Below, one piece after another: positions 5,560 through 10,504 of a DNA stretch of 10,504 bases (positions within the stretch are counted from its first letter, which is position 1; the number at the start of each line of letters is the position of its first letter). Position numbers and translations under genes: made by a program. Source of the DNA: an uncultured Nitrospinaceae bacterium (GTDB lineage Bacteria; Nitrospinota; Nitrospinia; Nitrospinales; VA-1). Below the pieces are notes generated by a model. It was not told where the DNA came from. It worked only from the letters and a program-made list of their open reading frames with translations, and did not search any database. The DNA is taken from contig CALJGH010000034.1 of assembly GCA_938073925.1 (NCBI GenBank), forward strand, positions 1 through 10,504, in the 5' to 3' direction.

Positions 5560-6027
5560 ATGGCTGAAACATTAGGCAGTCTTGTTGACAAACTCTCAAT
5601 TAAAAATTTAAGAATCTGGCATCTTGAAGAAGCATTGGAAAAGGATAGTAGTTCTGAAGAATTGAAAGCCAAGCGCGATTTAGCGGACAAGCAAAGACAG
5701 AATCTTGTCGAAGAGATCAATGGTTTTCTCGTTGCTGCCTTGCAGGGGGAAGTTTGTATTCGAGATGAAAAAATAAAGATGTACACCAACACCAATGTTT
5801 CCTCATCGGATAGTGTGAAAAAATTGGGAGAGGCCGTCAGCGAGTTGGCTTTCAGAAATATAAAGCTCTGGCATTGTGAAGATGAGGTAAGGCGTACGGA
5901 TTTGGAGGATTCAGAAATTGTGAAGATAAAAAGGCGGATCGATACGACCAATCAGGAACGCAACGACTTGATGGATAAAGTAGATCAAATTCTTCAGACG
6001 GAGTCTGAAAACAAATTCGGGTCTTAA
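5560..6027 (+). CDS. DUF4254-like protein with two homologous halves
   Basis: A 155-residue, charged, helical, cytoplasmic protein without signal peptide. It contains two copies of one motif block. Copy A (about 3-57) has LGSLVDKLSIKNLRIWHLEE and later KQRQNLVEEI. Copy B (about 87-145) has LGEAVSELAFRNIKLWHCED and later KIKRRIDTTNQERNDLMDKV. The core W-H-x-E-D/E and Q-x-R-x-D/N-L pairs align with an 84-residue offset and a 4-residue insertion in B. These motifs match my memory of DUF4254, a family of unknown function seen in Bacteroidota and other Gram-negatives, often near glycosyltransferases. No such gene is visible here. The ATG at 5560 has only a weak GGGA ten bases upstream. A TATAAA at 5511-5516 is a possible -10 box without a good -35. 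The gene's stop codon overlaps that of the convergent lipoprotein gene. Confidence 0.75.
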   Translation: MAETLGSLVDKLSIKNLRIWHLEEALEKDSSSEELKAKRDLADKQRQNLVEEINGFLVAALQGEVCIRDEKIKMYTNTNVSSSDSVKKLGEAVSELAFRNIKLWHCEDEVRRTDLEDSEIVKIKRRIDTTNQERNDLMDKVDQILQTESENKFGS

Positions 6028-6842
6028 AGGAAGGTGTCCAGCAATTCTTTTCTTTTTCGATTATATTCCTCTTCATCGACCAGATTTTTTTCGTAAAGGC
6101 CCTTCAGAAATTGCAGTTTCTTTTCCAGTTCTGTATCTGAGGGTTTGTTTCTTGTCGGTGCCTGCTTTCTAGAAGGCTCTGCCCGGACTGGACGTTGTTT
6201 TCTAGGTTTTTGTGAGGGAATGGGATCTCTGTATTCTTTTTCTTCTTCGAGTTCCCTGGCTGAGTTAGGGGATAAAGGCACCTTGATCCAGTTTTTCTTG
6301 GCTACCTTTCCAAGCAGCCTTCCTGTTACATGGTATCTTTGTCTGGAACCAGGCAATAGTATCCAGTTGCTTCCTCCCCATCCGTTAAAGGAGCGGTTAG
6401 AAAATACTCTTCCCCGGATAGATGAAAATCGCCAGTTCAATACTTTTCCGTTGGCAAAAACATTACCTTCGGTTGCCCCATCCGGTGTATCCAATTCGTA
6501 ATAGATGATTTTGTTTCTAGAAGATTTGTTGAGGGCTTTAGCGATCAAACCTCCGATACGGTTAGCTTGCTTGCGAGTGAAGACGGCTCTCTTTTTTCCG
6601 AAGAGAGCAAGCTCTTCATATTGAATTGAGCGTAATTGCCGGAGTATTTCATCTTCAGAAACCTTTACGGAAGCCAATTTCATATCTGCTATTTCATACC
6701 CACCGGCGGATTTCGATTTGTACATCAAGGTGAAACCATCGCCTCTAAGTTTTTTTTCACGGGTGAAAGAACAACCCACAACCAACCCGAGTAGTAGGGT
6801 GGAAATAAGAAATAAGGGCAGAATTGATTTATATGATTTCAT
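6024..6842 (-). CDS. predicted lipoprotein with C-terminal SHOCT domain
   Basis: A 272-residue protein. Residues 1-23 form a lipoprotein signal peptide with lipobox LVVGC, lipidation at Cys24, so it is probably membrane-anchored facing the periplasm. Residues 30-190 form a globular region I do not recognise, with clusters such as IIYYELDTPDG (112-122) and a Trp/Gly-rich stretch SFNGWGGSNW (151-160). Residues 197-238 are charged and rich in Pro, Arg and Lys, probably a linker. Residues 239-272 (LEKKLQFLKGLYEKNLVDEE onward) form a SHOCT-type helical pair, a short C-terminal domain thought to aid oligomerisation. The gene lies 16 bases downstream of the TehB-like methyltransferase and is probably co-transcribed with it. 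No strong ribosome binding site precedes the ATG at 6842. Its stop TAA shares the palindrome TTAA (6024-6027) with the stop of the convergent DUF4254-like gene. Confidence 0.82.
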   Translation of the reverse strand: MKSYKSILPLFLISTLLLGLVVGCSFTREKKLRGDGFTLMYKSKSAGGYEIADMKLASVKVSEDEILRQLRSIQYEELALFGKKRAVFTRKQANRIGGLIAKALNKSSRNKIIYYELDTPDGATEGNVFANGKVLNWRFSSIRGRVFSNRSFNGWGGSNWILLPGSRQRYHVTGRLLGKVAKKNWIKVPLSPNSARELEEEKEYRDPIPSQKPRKQRPVRAEPSRKQAPTRNKPSDTELEKKLQFLKGLYEKNLVDEEEYNRKRKELLDTFL

Positions 6843-6858
6843 ATTTTTACTTTAATCT

Positions 6859-7419
6859 TTAAAGCTTTTGTGCAATCAGTGAAGCAAAAGCCTCCTGATT
6901 TTCATCAACTTCTCTATACCGCAATATCCGAAACCCTTCAAAAGCCTTTAGTAGCTCATTGTGTTCCAGAACCCATTGTCTTTTAAAACCACTGTACTTC
7001 AAGTAATCCACTGTAAATGTTTCGTAAAACAAAATACCGCCTTTCTTTAAGGTATTGTGTATTTCCGGAAATAAATTGCGTTCGAGGAAATTGAAACAAA
7101 GAACGAGATCGTACTCATTTTCGGGTAAGGAGTTATTATCTAGATCGGCGGAAAGTGTTGTAATCTTTACGTTATTTTTGCTTGCAAGAGCACGGGCTTT
7201 ACTGAGAGCGACTTCGGATATATCCATGCAAACCACTTCATAGCCCAGAGATGCGGCAAAAATCGAGTTTCTACCTTCTCCTGCAGCAATGTCGAGGGCC
7301 TTTCCCTGGCCAGAAAGCAGCCCAGTATGGGTTGTGAGCCAGTCTGAAGGGACTTTTGCCGAAATACGATCGCCATCGCCATACTTGGCATCCCATTTTT
7401 CCTTGTCTTTCAAAGACAT
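6859..7419 (-). CDS. SAM-dependent methyltransferase, TehB/class I type
   Basis: A 186-residue class I methyltransferase. The SAM-binding motif I is ALDIAAGEGRNSIFAASLGY (41-60), followed by VVCMDIS (62-68), where Asp66 should bind the ribose. Motif II/III is LSADLDNNSLPENEYDLVLC (89-108), and the late strand is LKKGGILFYETF (124-135). The GxGRN version of motif I and the size resemble TehB-like enzymes, which include tellurite and thiol methyltransferases; the real substrate is unknown. The start at 7419 is well supported by GGGAGG (7430-7425) with 5-base spacing. It is the first gene of a two-gene unit with the SHOCT lipoprotein and diverges from the ribosomal-protein operon. Confidence 0.88.
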   Translation of the reverse strand: MSLKDKEKWDAKYGDGDRISAKVPSDWLTTHTGLLSGQGKALDIAAGEGRNSIFAASLGYEVVCMDISEVALSKARALASKNNVKITTLSADLDNNSLPENEYDLVLCFNFLERNLFPEIHNTLKKGGILFYETFTVDYLKYSGFKRQWVLEHNELLKAFEGFRILRYREVDENQEAFASLIAQKL

Positions 7420-7455
7420 ATAAGCCTCCCAGTCAAAGATTTCAGTAATATTATC

Positions 7456-7484
7456 ATAATAAATGTGTGAGAAATCAATAACAA
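7456..7484 (-). promoter_or_regulatory. sigma70-like promoter for the methyltransferase gene
   Basis: Read on the minus strand, TTGTTA (7484-7479) and TATTAT (7461-7456) are separated by exactly 17 bases; they match the -35 and -10 consensus at 4 and 5 of 6 positions. Transcription would start near 7449, leaving a leader of about 30 bases that contains the GGGAGG ribosome binding site. Confidence 0.5.
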
Positions 7485-7589
7485 GCCATTAGGGGCTGGG
7501 GTAGGTTTGTTTTCAAAGAAGTAGAATAGATGGTTAAGCCTTTTCCTTTCTTAATACTTTTACAAAGGTTTCGTTAGTTACGCAAAGTC

Positions 7590-7618
7590 TTGACATGGGC
7601 CTGTTTTTTCCCTAAGAT
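7590..7618 (+). promoter_or_regulatory. sigma70 promoter for rplU-rpmA
   Basis: A perfect -35 TTGACA (7590-7595), a 17-base spacer and a -10 TAAGAT (7613-7618). Transcription should begin near 7625, giving a leader of about 67 bases before the L21 start at 7692. The leader can form a weak stem (AGGAAG 7647-7652 with CTTCTT 7660-7665, one G-U pair). The strength fits a ribosomal-protein operon. Confidence 0.75.
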
Positions 7619-7691
7619 GACTGTTTTATTTATAACCAGAGAGGCGAGGAAGTTGTCGTCTTCTTTTGTTAGTTTTTCAGGAGTGATGGGA

Positions 7692-8003
7692 ATGATTGCA
7701 GTAATCCAAACGGGTGGTAAGCAGTATAAAGTGTCTGAAGGCGATGAGATTCAGGTCGAAAAGCTGGATGGCAATGTGGGCGAAAGTGTTAATCTGGATA
7801 AAGTCCTCATTTGTGGAGAAGGGGAGTCTGCAAAAGTAGGAACTCCATTTCTGGAAGGTTGTTCGGTCGTCTGTGAAGTGACAGAACAATATAGAGACAA
7901 GAAGATCATCGTATTCAAAAAACATCGACGAAAAAATTATCGCAGAAAAAATGGACATCGTCAGTCATTGACACGTTTGAAGGTCACTGCAATTAACGCA
8001 TAA
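7692..8003 (+). CDS. rplU: 50S ribosomal protein L21
   Basis: A component of the large ribosomal subunit that binds 23S rRNA. The 103-residue protein begins MIAVIQTGGKQYKVSEGDEI, the hallmark L21 N-terminus. It contains LDKVLICGEG and ends in the basic KKHRRKNYRRKNGHRQ segment and the TRLKVTAI tail, full length for the family. The start is the ATG at 7692, with AGGAG at 7679-7683 and 8-base spacing. The ATG at 7686 would be too close to that site, and the open frame back to 7590 would overlap the promoter. It is the first gene of the rplU-rpmA pair, with rpmA 19 bases downstream. Confidence 0.98.
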   Translation: MIAVIQTGGKQYKVSEGDEIQVEKLDGNVGESVNLDKVLICGEGESAKVGTPFLEGCSVVCEVTEQYRDKKIIVFKKHRRKNYRRKNGHRQSLTRLKVTAINA

Positions 8004-8022
8004 TAATCGGGGAAAATGAAAC

Positions 8023-8280
8023 ATGGCACATAAAAAAGGACAAGGAAGTACTTCAAACGGTCGCGACAGCAGAGGACAAAGACTCGGTGTAAAAAGATAT
8101 GGCGGTCAAGCGGTTAAAGCTGGAGAAATACTGGTACGCCAACGCGGCACTTCTTTTCACCCAGGAGATAATGTTGGGCTGGGAAGCGACTATACGATTT
8201 TTTCAAAAATTGCAGGTGTGGTTAAGTTTGAGCATCGTGACCGCAAAACGCAAAAAATCAGTGTCCACCCACAAAACTGA
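8023..8280 (+). CDS. rpmA: 50S ribosomal protein L27
   Basis: A large-subunit protein whose N-terminus reaches the peptidyl-transferase centre. The 85-residue protein starts MAHKKGQGSTSNGRDSRGQR and contains GVKRYGGQAVKAGEILVRQR and the RGTSFHPGDNVG segment, as in all bacterial L27. The N-terminus starts directly with AHKK and lacks the cleavable leader found in Firmicutes. The ATG at 8023 is preceded by GGGGAAA about 10 bases upstream. It is co-transcribed with rplU; obg follows after 85 bases that contain two hairpins. Confidence 0.98.
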   Translation: MAHKKGQGSTSNGRDSRGQRLGVKRYGGQAVKAGEILVRQRGTSFHPGDNVGLGSDYTIFSKIAGVVKFEHRDRKTQKISVHPQN

Positions 8281-8297
8281 CACTGCCCCTCCATTCT

Positions 8298-8318
8298 AAG
8301 CTTTTCCAGACAAAGCTT
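8298..8318 (+). terminator. hairpin 1 in the rpmA-obg gap
   Basis: AAGCTTT (8298-8304) pairs perfectly with AAAGCTT (8312-8318) around a 7-base loop, 17 bases after the rpmA stop. Downstream is GAAAAACC rather than a T-run, so it is not a canonical terminator; attenuation, RNA processing or 3'-end stabilisation are possible. Confidence 0.35.
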
Positions 8319-8330
8319 GAAAAACCATCC

Positions 8331-8347
8331 GGGCTATTTAATAGCCC
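8331..8347 (+). terminator. hairpin 2 in the rpmA-obg gap
   Basis: GGGCTAT (8331-8337) pairs perfectly with ATAGCCC (8341-8347) around TTA, giving a compact stem with three terminal G-C pairs. The following ATTCAAACTTT is only moderately U-rich. It ends 18 bases before the obg ATG. It may partly separate ribosomal-protein expression from obg expression as an attenuator or weak terminator, or it may influence obg translation. Confidence 0.45.
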
Positions 8348-8365
8348 ATTCAAACTTTAAAATGC

Positions 8366-9379
8366 ATGTTCATTGATCAGGTAACCATCTCCGTAAAAGC
8401 AGGAGATGGAGGAGATGGCTGTTGTAGTTTCCGGAGGGAAAAGCATATTCCCCTTGGTGGTCCCGATGGCGGTGATGGAGGAAGAGGCGGCGATGTAATT
8501 CTGCAAGTAGATCCCAATCTTTCCACTCTCATAGACCTTCGATACAAAAAACTTTACCAGGCAGAAAACGGCAAGCCGGGCAAGGGAAATCAGATGACAG
8601 GCCGAAGCGGTAAAGACCTTATGGTTTGCCTTCCCCCAGGGACGCTGGTGAAAAATAAGGAAACCGATGAATTACTGGTTGACCTTAAGGAACCTGGACA
8701 ACAATTTGTTGTAGTAGAAGGTGGGAATTACGGCCAAGGCAATATCCGTTTCAAGTCTGCTACCAACCGGGCACCCAAAAAAATTAGTACAGGAAAGCCG
8801 GGTGAATCCTGCCAACTTTTTTTAGAACTCAAACTGCTGGCAGATGTAGGAATTATTGGGTTTCCAAATGCTGGCAAATCGACTTTGATATCACGAATTT
8901 CAAATGCTCGACCCAAAGTTGCAGGATATCCTTTTACCACTCTGGTTCCAAATCTCGGGATAGTGAGGTTGGATGAGGGTGAGTCGTTTGTGGCAGCAGA
9001 TATTCCCGGTCTTATAGAAGGAGCCCATAAAGGAAAAGGTTTGGGCCATCAGTTTTTGCGACATATAGAACGTACCCGCCTACTTCTTCACTTAATCGAC
9101 TTTTCGGATATTGACTCTGATAATATTCTGGATCGGTATCACAAATTACAAAATGAATTAAAAGCTTTTAGCGAGAACTTGTTTGATAAACCACAAATTC
9201 TTGTGGCTACAAAGATGGACGACCCTCAGTCTTTGATCAATCTGGAAAAGGTAAAGCCGTTTATGAAGGAAATCAACTCTTCGCTTTTGACGATTTCTTC
9301 GTTGACAGGAGAGGGGATAGAACAACTGCTGTGGAAGATCAAAGAGGGTTTAGCTATTGGCGAAGACTCGGAAACTTAA
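8366..9379 (+). CDS. obg: Obg family GTPase (ribosome assembly)
   Basis: An essential GTPase that binds the 50S subunit late in assembly and links GTP level to growth. The 337-residue protein has a glycine-rich Obg domain (1-158), starting MFIDQVTISVKAGDGGDG and including GGPDGGDGGRGGDV (31-44). The G domain follows: P-loop GFPNAGKS (165-172), switch I with FTT (190-192), DIPGLIEGAHKGKGLGHQFL (212-231), G4 TKMD (282-285) and G5 SSLTGEG (311-317). G4 has Thr where most GTPases have Asn. No C-terminal Obg-specific extension follows the G domain, as in many shorter Obg proteins. The ATG at 8366 is required by the conserved N-terminus; an overlapping ATG at 8362 is out of frame. No Shine-Dalgarno sequence is visible ahead of it. 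Its position after rplU-rpmA is the conserved order. Confidence 0.98.
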   Translation: MFIDQVTISVKAGDGGDGCCSFRREKHIPLGGPDGGDGGRGGDVILQVDPNLSTLIDLRYKKLYQAENGKPGKGNQMTGRSGKDLMVCLPPGTLVKNKETDELLVDLKEPGQQFVVVEGGNYGQGNIRFKSATNRAPKKISTGKPGESCQLFLELKLLADVGIIGFPNAGKSTLISRISNARPKVAGYPFTTLVPNLGIVRLDEGESFVAADIPGLIEGAHKGKGLGHQFLRHIERTRLLLHLIDFSDIDSDNILDRYHKLQNELKAFSENLFDKPQILVATKMDDPQSLINLEKVKPFMKEINSSLLTISSLTGEGIEQLLWKIKEGLAIGEDSET

Positions 9380-9401
9380 TGCCGTGAACGTATTGGATTG
9401 A

Positions 9402-10504
9402 CTATTGAATCAAGAAGTCTTTGAATTTAACTTTCTTCACTCGTGTATCGCCTTCGATTTTTTTGTTGTAGGCAAGCTTTAAACGTTTTTGAAGTGTCTC
9501 TTTTACGTAAAGAATGTCGTTGTAGAATTTTCTTTTCAAGAATTGTTCTACAGTCAGCACCGTTATTTTTTCAAAAATGGGTAATGCACCTGAAAAAACT
9601 TTTGCGCCAGCCTCGTTGTCAAAGGTGACTTCGAGTGTGAAACTGAGAACCCGGATGTCGTTGGCATCAAAAGCGACCGGTATAATCGTTGCCAGTTTAA
9701 CCATCTTGGATTCCGGTGATAAGGCAGCCTGTAGGTCTGCAGAATCTTCTTCAACCACTTCCATTCCTTTCGCAGCTTCTGATAGGATGCCCGATTTGTT
9801 TAATTCTTGCGCAACTTCAGATTGAGTATCTTCCTTCATTCCCGGAGCTAAGGGTGTTTTGGTATCTTCTGTTCGGGCTTTTGGCGGATCAGCAGGTTCT
9901 TCTTCATCTGCTGTCATAGCATCTTCGCCTTTTTTTGGAGTTAAACCTTCAGGAACTTCCGCTTCATTTTTTTCTACTTCCGAAAGTTCAGGGGGTGCAA
10001 AGGTTTTCATGGCAAAATATACTCCCCCTGCAGTTAGTAAAATACCGAGCACACCCCCGGCTAACATCATTTTTCCAGTTCGAGTTGCGGGAACCGAAAT
10101 TGGACCAATCTTTATTCTTTCTTCAGAAGATTCTTCATCATCGTCTTCATATTCTTCGTCGTCGTTTTCGTCGTCTTCGTCTTTTTCCGCTTTTTCTAAG
10201 ACTTCTTCGGATTCAGGAGTTGTGGTGATTTCTTCATCGGCTATTTCATCTGTTTCTGCTTTGTCATCAGCATCATTTAGAATATCGTCTGACAAACTAT
10301 CTAAACCTTCATCCTCCTCTTCAACAACAGATTCTGTTTCTATTTTTTCTTCGGGTTGAGGGGGTGTGGTGATTTCTTCATCGGCTATTTCATCTGTTTC
10401 TGCTTTGTCATCATCATTTAGAATGTCGTCTAACAGACTGTCTAAATCCTCATCATCTTCATCATCAGAAGACTCGTTGTCCAACTCTGTAGATTTATCT
10501 TCCT
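9402..10504 (-). CDS. single-pass membrane protein with C-terminal FliL-like domain (5' end off window)
   Basis: The frame is open to the right edge with sense codons upstream of the TTG at 10484, so the real start probably lies outside. Numbering from that TTG, residues 1-125 are extremely acidic and contain a duplicated segment (13-40 and 61-88). Residues 139-161 form one membrane span, residues 165-260 a charged linker, and residues 262-360 a folded domain. That domain has IIPVAFDANDIRVLSFTLEV, then KFYNDILYVKETLQKRL, and ends VKKVKFKDFLIQ. The ending and the strand-helix pattern resemble FliL, the flagellar basal-body protein linked to the stator, where the tail is typically F-x-D-F-x-Q. 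The acidic region would face the cytoplasm and the FliL-like domain the periplasm. The family call is by pattern, and a FliL-like protein with a non-flagellar role is possible. The gene is convergent with obg, 22 bases apart. Confidence 0.7.
   Translation of the reverse strand, partial: EDKSTELDNESSDDEDDEDLDSLLDDILNDDDKAETDEIADEEITTPPQPEEKIETESVVEEEDEGLDSLSDDILNDADDKAETDEIADEEITTTPESEEVLEKAEKDEDDENDDEEYEDDDEESSEERIKIGPISVPATRTGKMMLAGGVLGILLTAGGVYFAMKTFAPPELSEVEKNEAEVPEGLTPKKGEDAMTADEEEPADPPKARTEDTKTPLAPGMKEDTQSEVAQELNKSGILSEAAKGMEVVEEDSADLQAALSPESKMVKLATIIPVAFDANDIRVLSFTLEVTFDNEAGAKVFSGALPIFEKITVLTVEQFLKRKFYNDILYVKETLQKRLKLAYNKKIEGDTRVKKVKFKDFLIQ
10221..10453 (-). repeat. internal direct duplication in the acidic region of the FliL-like gene
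   Basis: Copies at 10221-10313 and 10365-10453 are in the same orientation. The first 49 bases (10221-10269 and 10365-10413) are identical. Copy one then has an extra three bases, and similarity continues with scattered differences. The offset is 144 bases (48 codons), so the reading frame is kept. Both copies encode the segment ending KAETDEIADEEITT. The near-identity indicates a recent duplication or ongoing recombination. Confidence 0.85.

Noticed and set aside
7590..7691. N-terminal extension of L21 by 34 residues
   Set aside because: The region contains the rplU promoter (TTGACA at 7590) and a good AGGAG for the ATG at 7692, and L21 proteins begin at MIAVIQTGGKQYKV.
7625..7691. Structured L21 autoregulatory leader
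   Set aside because: The leader is only about 67 bases and shows one weak stem with a G-U pair; there is not enough to call a known leader RNA.
9859..10359. Plus-strand 166-codon Ser-rich open frame opposite the FliL-like gene
   Set aside because: The poly-Ser translation is the complementary shadow of the acidic GAA/GAT-rich coding strand; the minus-strand frame has the membrane span and the FliL-like domain.
10221..10453. CRISPR-like or mobile-element repeat
   Set aside because: There are only two copies, in frame within one coding sequence and spaced by 144 bases; it is an intragenic duplication, not an array or insertion.

Overview
The window reads as ordinary bacterial chromosome at moderate to low GC (my impression is near 40%, not computed), densely packed with genes on both strands. 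The predicted lipoprotein, the exported Hcp-like repeat protein and the FliL-like membrane protein point to a Gram-negative cell. The mix of eukaryote-like leucine-rich repeat (LRR) proteins, a DUF4254 protein and the rplU-rpmA-obg group would suit a deltaproteobacterial or Nitrospinota-like lineage. That placement is inference; no rRNA or other decisive marker is present.

Layout, left to right. Positions 1-181 hold the start of a minus-strand TusA-like gene that runs off the left edge and lacks the usual catalytic cysteine. An AT-rich 323-base gap with two perfect 14-bp palindromes follows. Next come a plus-strand LRR gene (505-1449) and, convergent with it, a minus-strand pair: an LRR gene and, upstream of it, an exported Sel1/Hcp-type cysteine-paired repeat protein with a good extended -10 promoter. 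Diverging from that pair is a tight plus-strand cluster of shikimate kinase, a third LRR gene, an AlkA-type DNA glycosylase and an O-methyltransferase, with gaps of 1, 7 and 22 bases. A DUF4254-like gene follows on the same strand and ends in a TTAA that also supplies the stop codon of the convergent minus-strand lipoprotein. That lipoprotein is downstream of a TehB-like methyltransferase on the minus strand.

Divergent from the methyltransferase, a near-consensus sigma70 promoter drives rplU-rpmA (ribosomal proteins L21 and L27), followed after two small hairpins by obg, the ribosome-associated GTPase. This is the classical conserved L21-L27-Obg arrangement. The right end is a convergent minus-strand gene for a single-pass membrane protein with a C-terminal FliL-like domain and a long acidic N-terminal region containing a recent internal duplication; its start lies outside the window.

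The housekeeping genes are conventional. The most unusual content is the group of three LRR paralogues built on an almost exact 27-residue repeat within 3.7 kb, one of them inside a metabolic and DNA-repair operon. Also notable are the cysteine-less TusA-like protein and the two-repeat DUF4254-like protein. I did not find a complete undescribed defence or mobile system.
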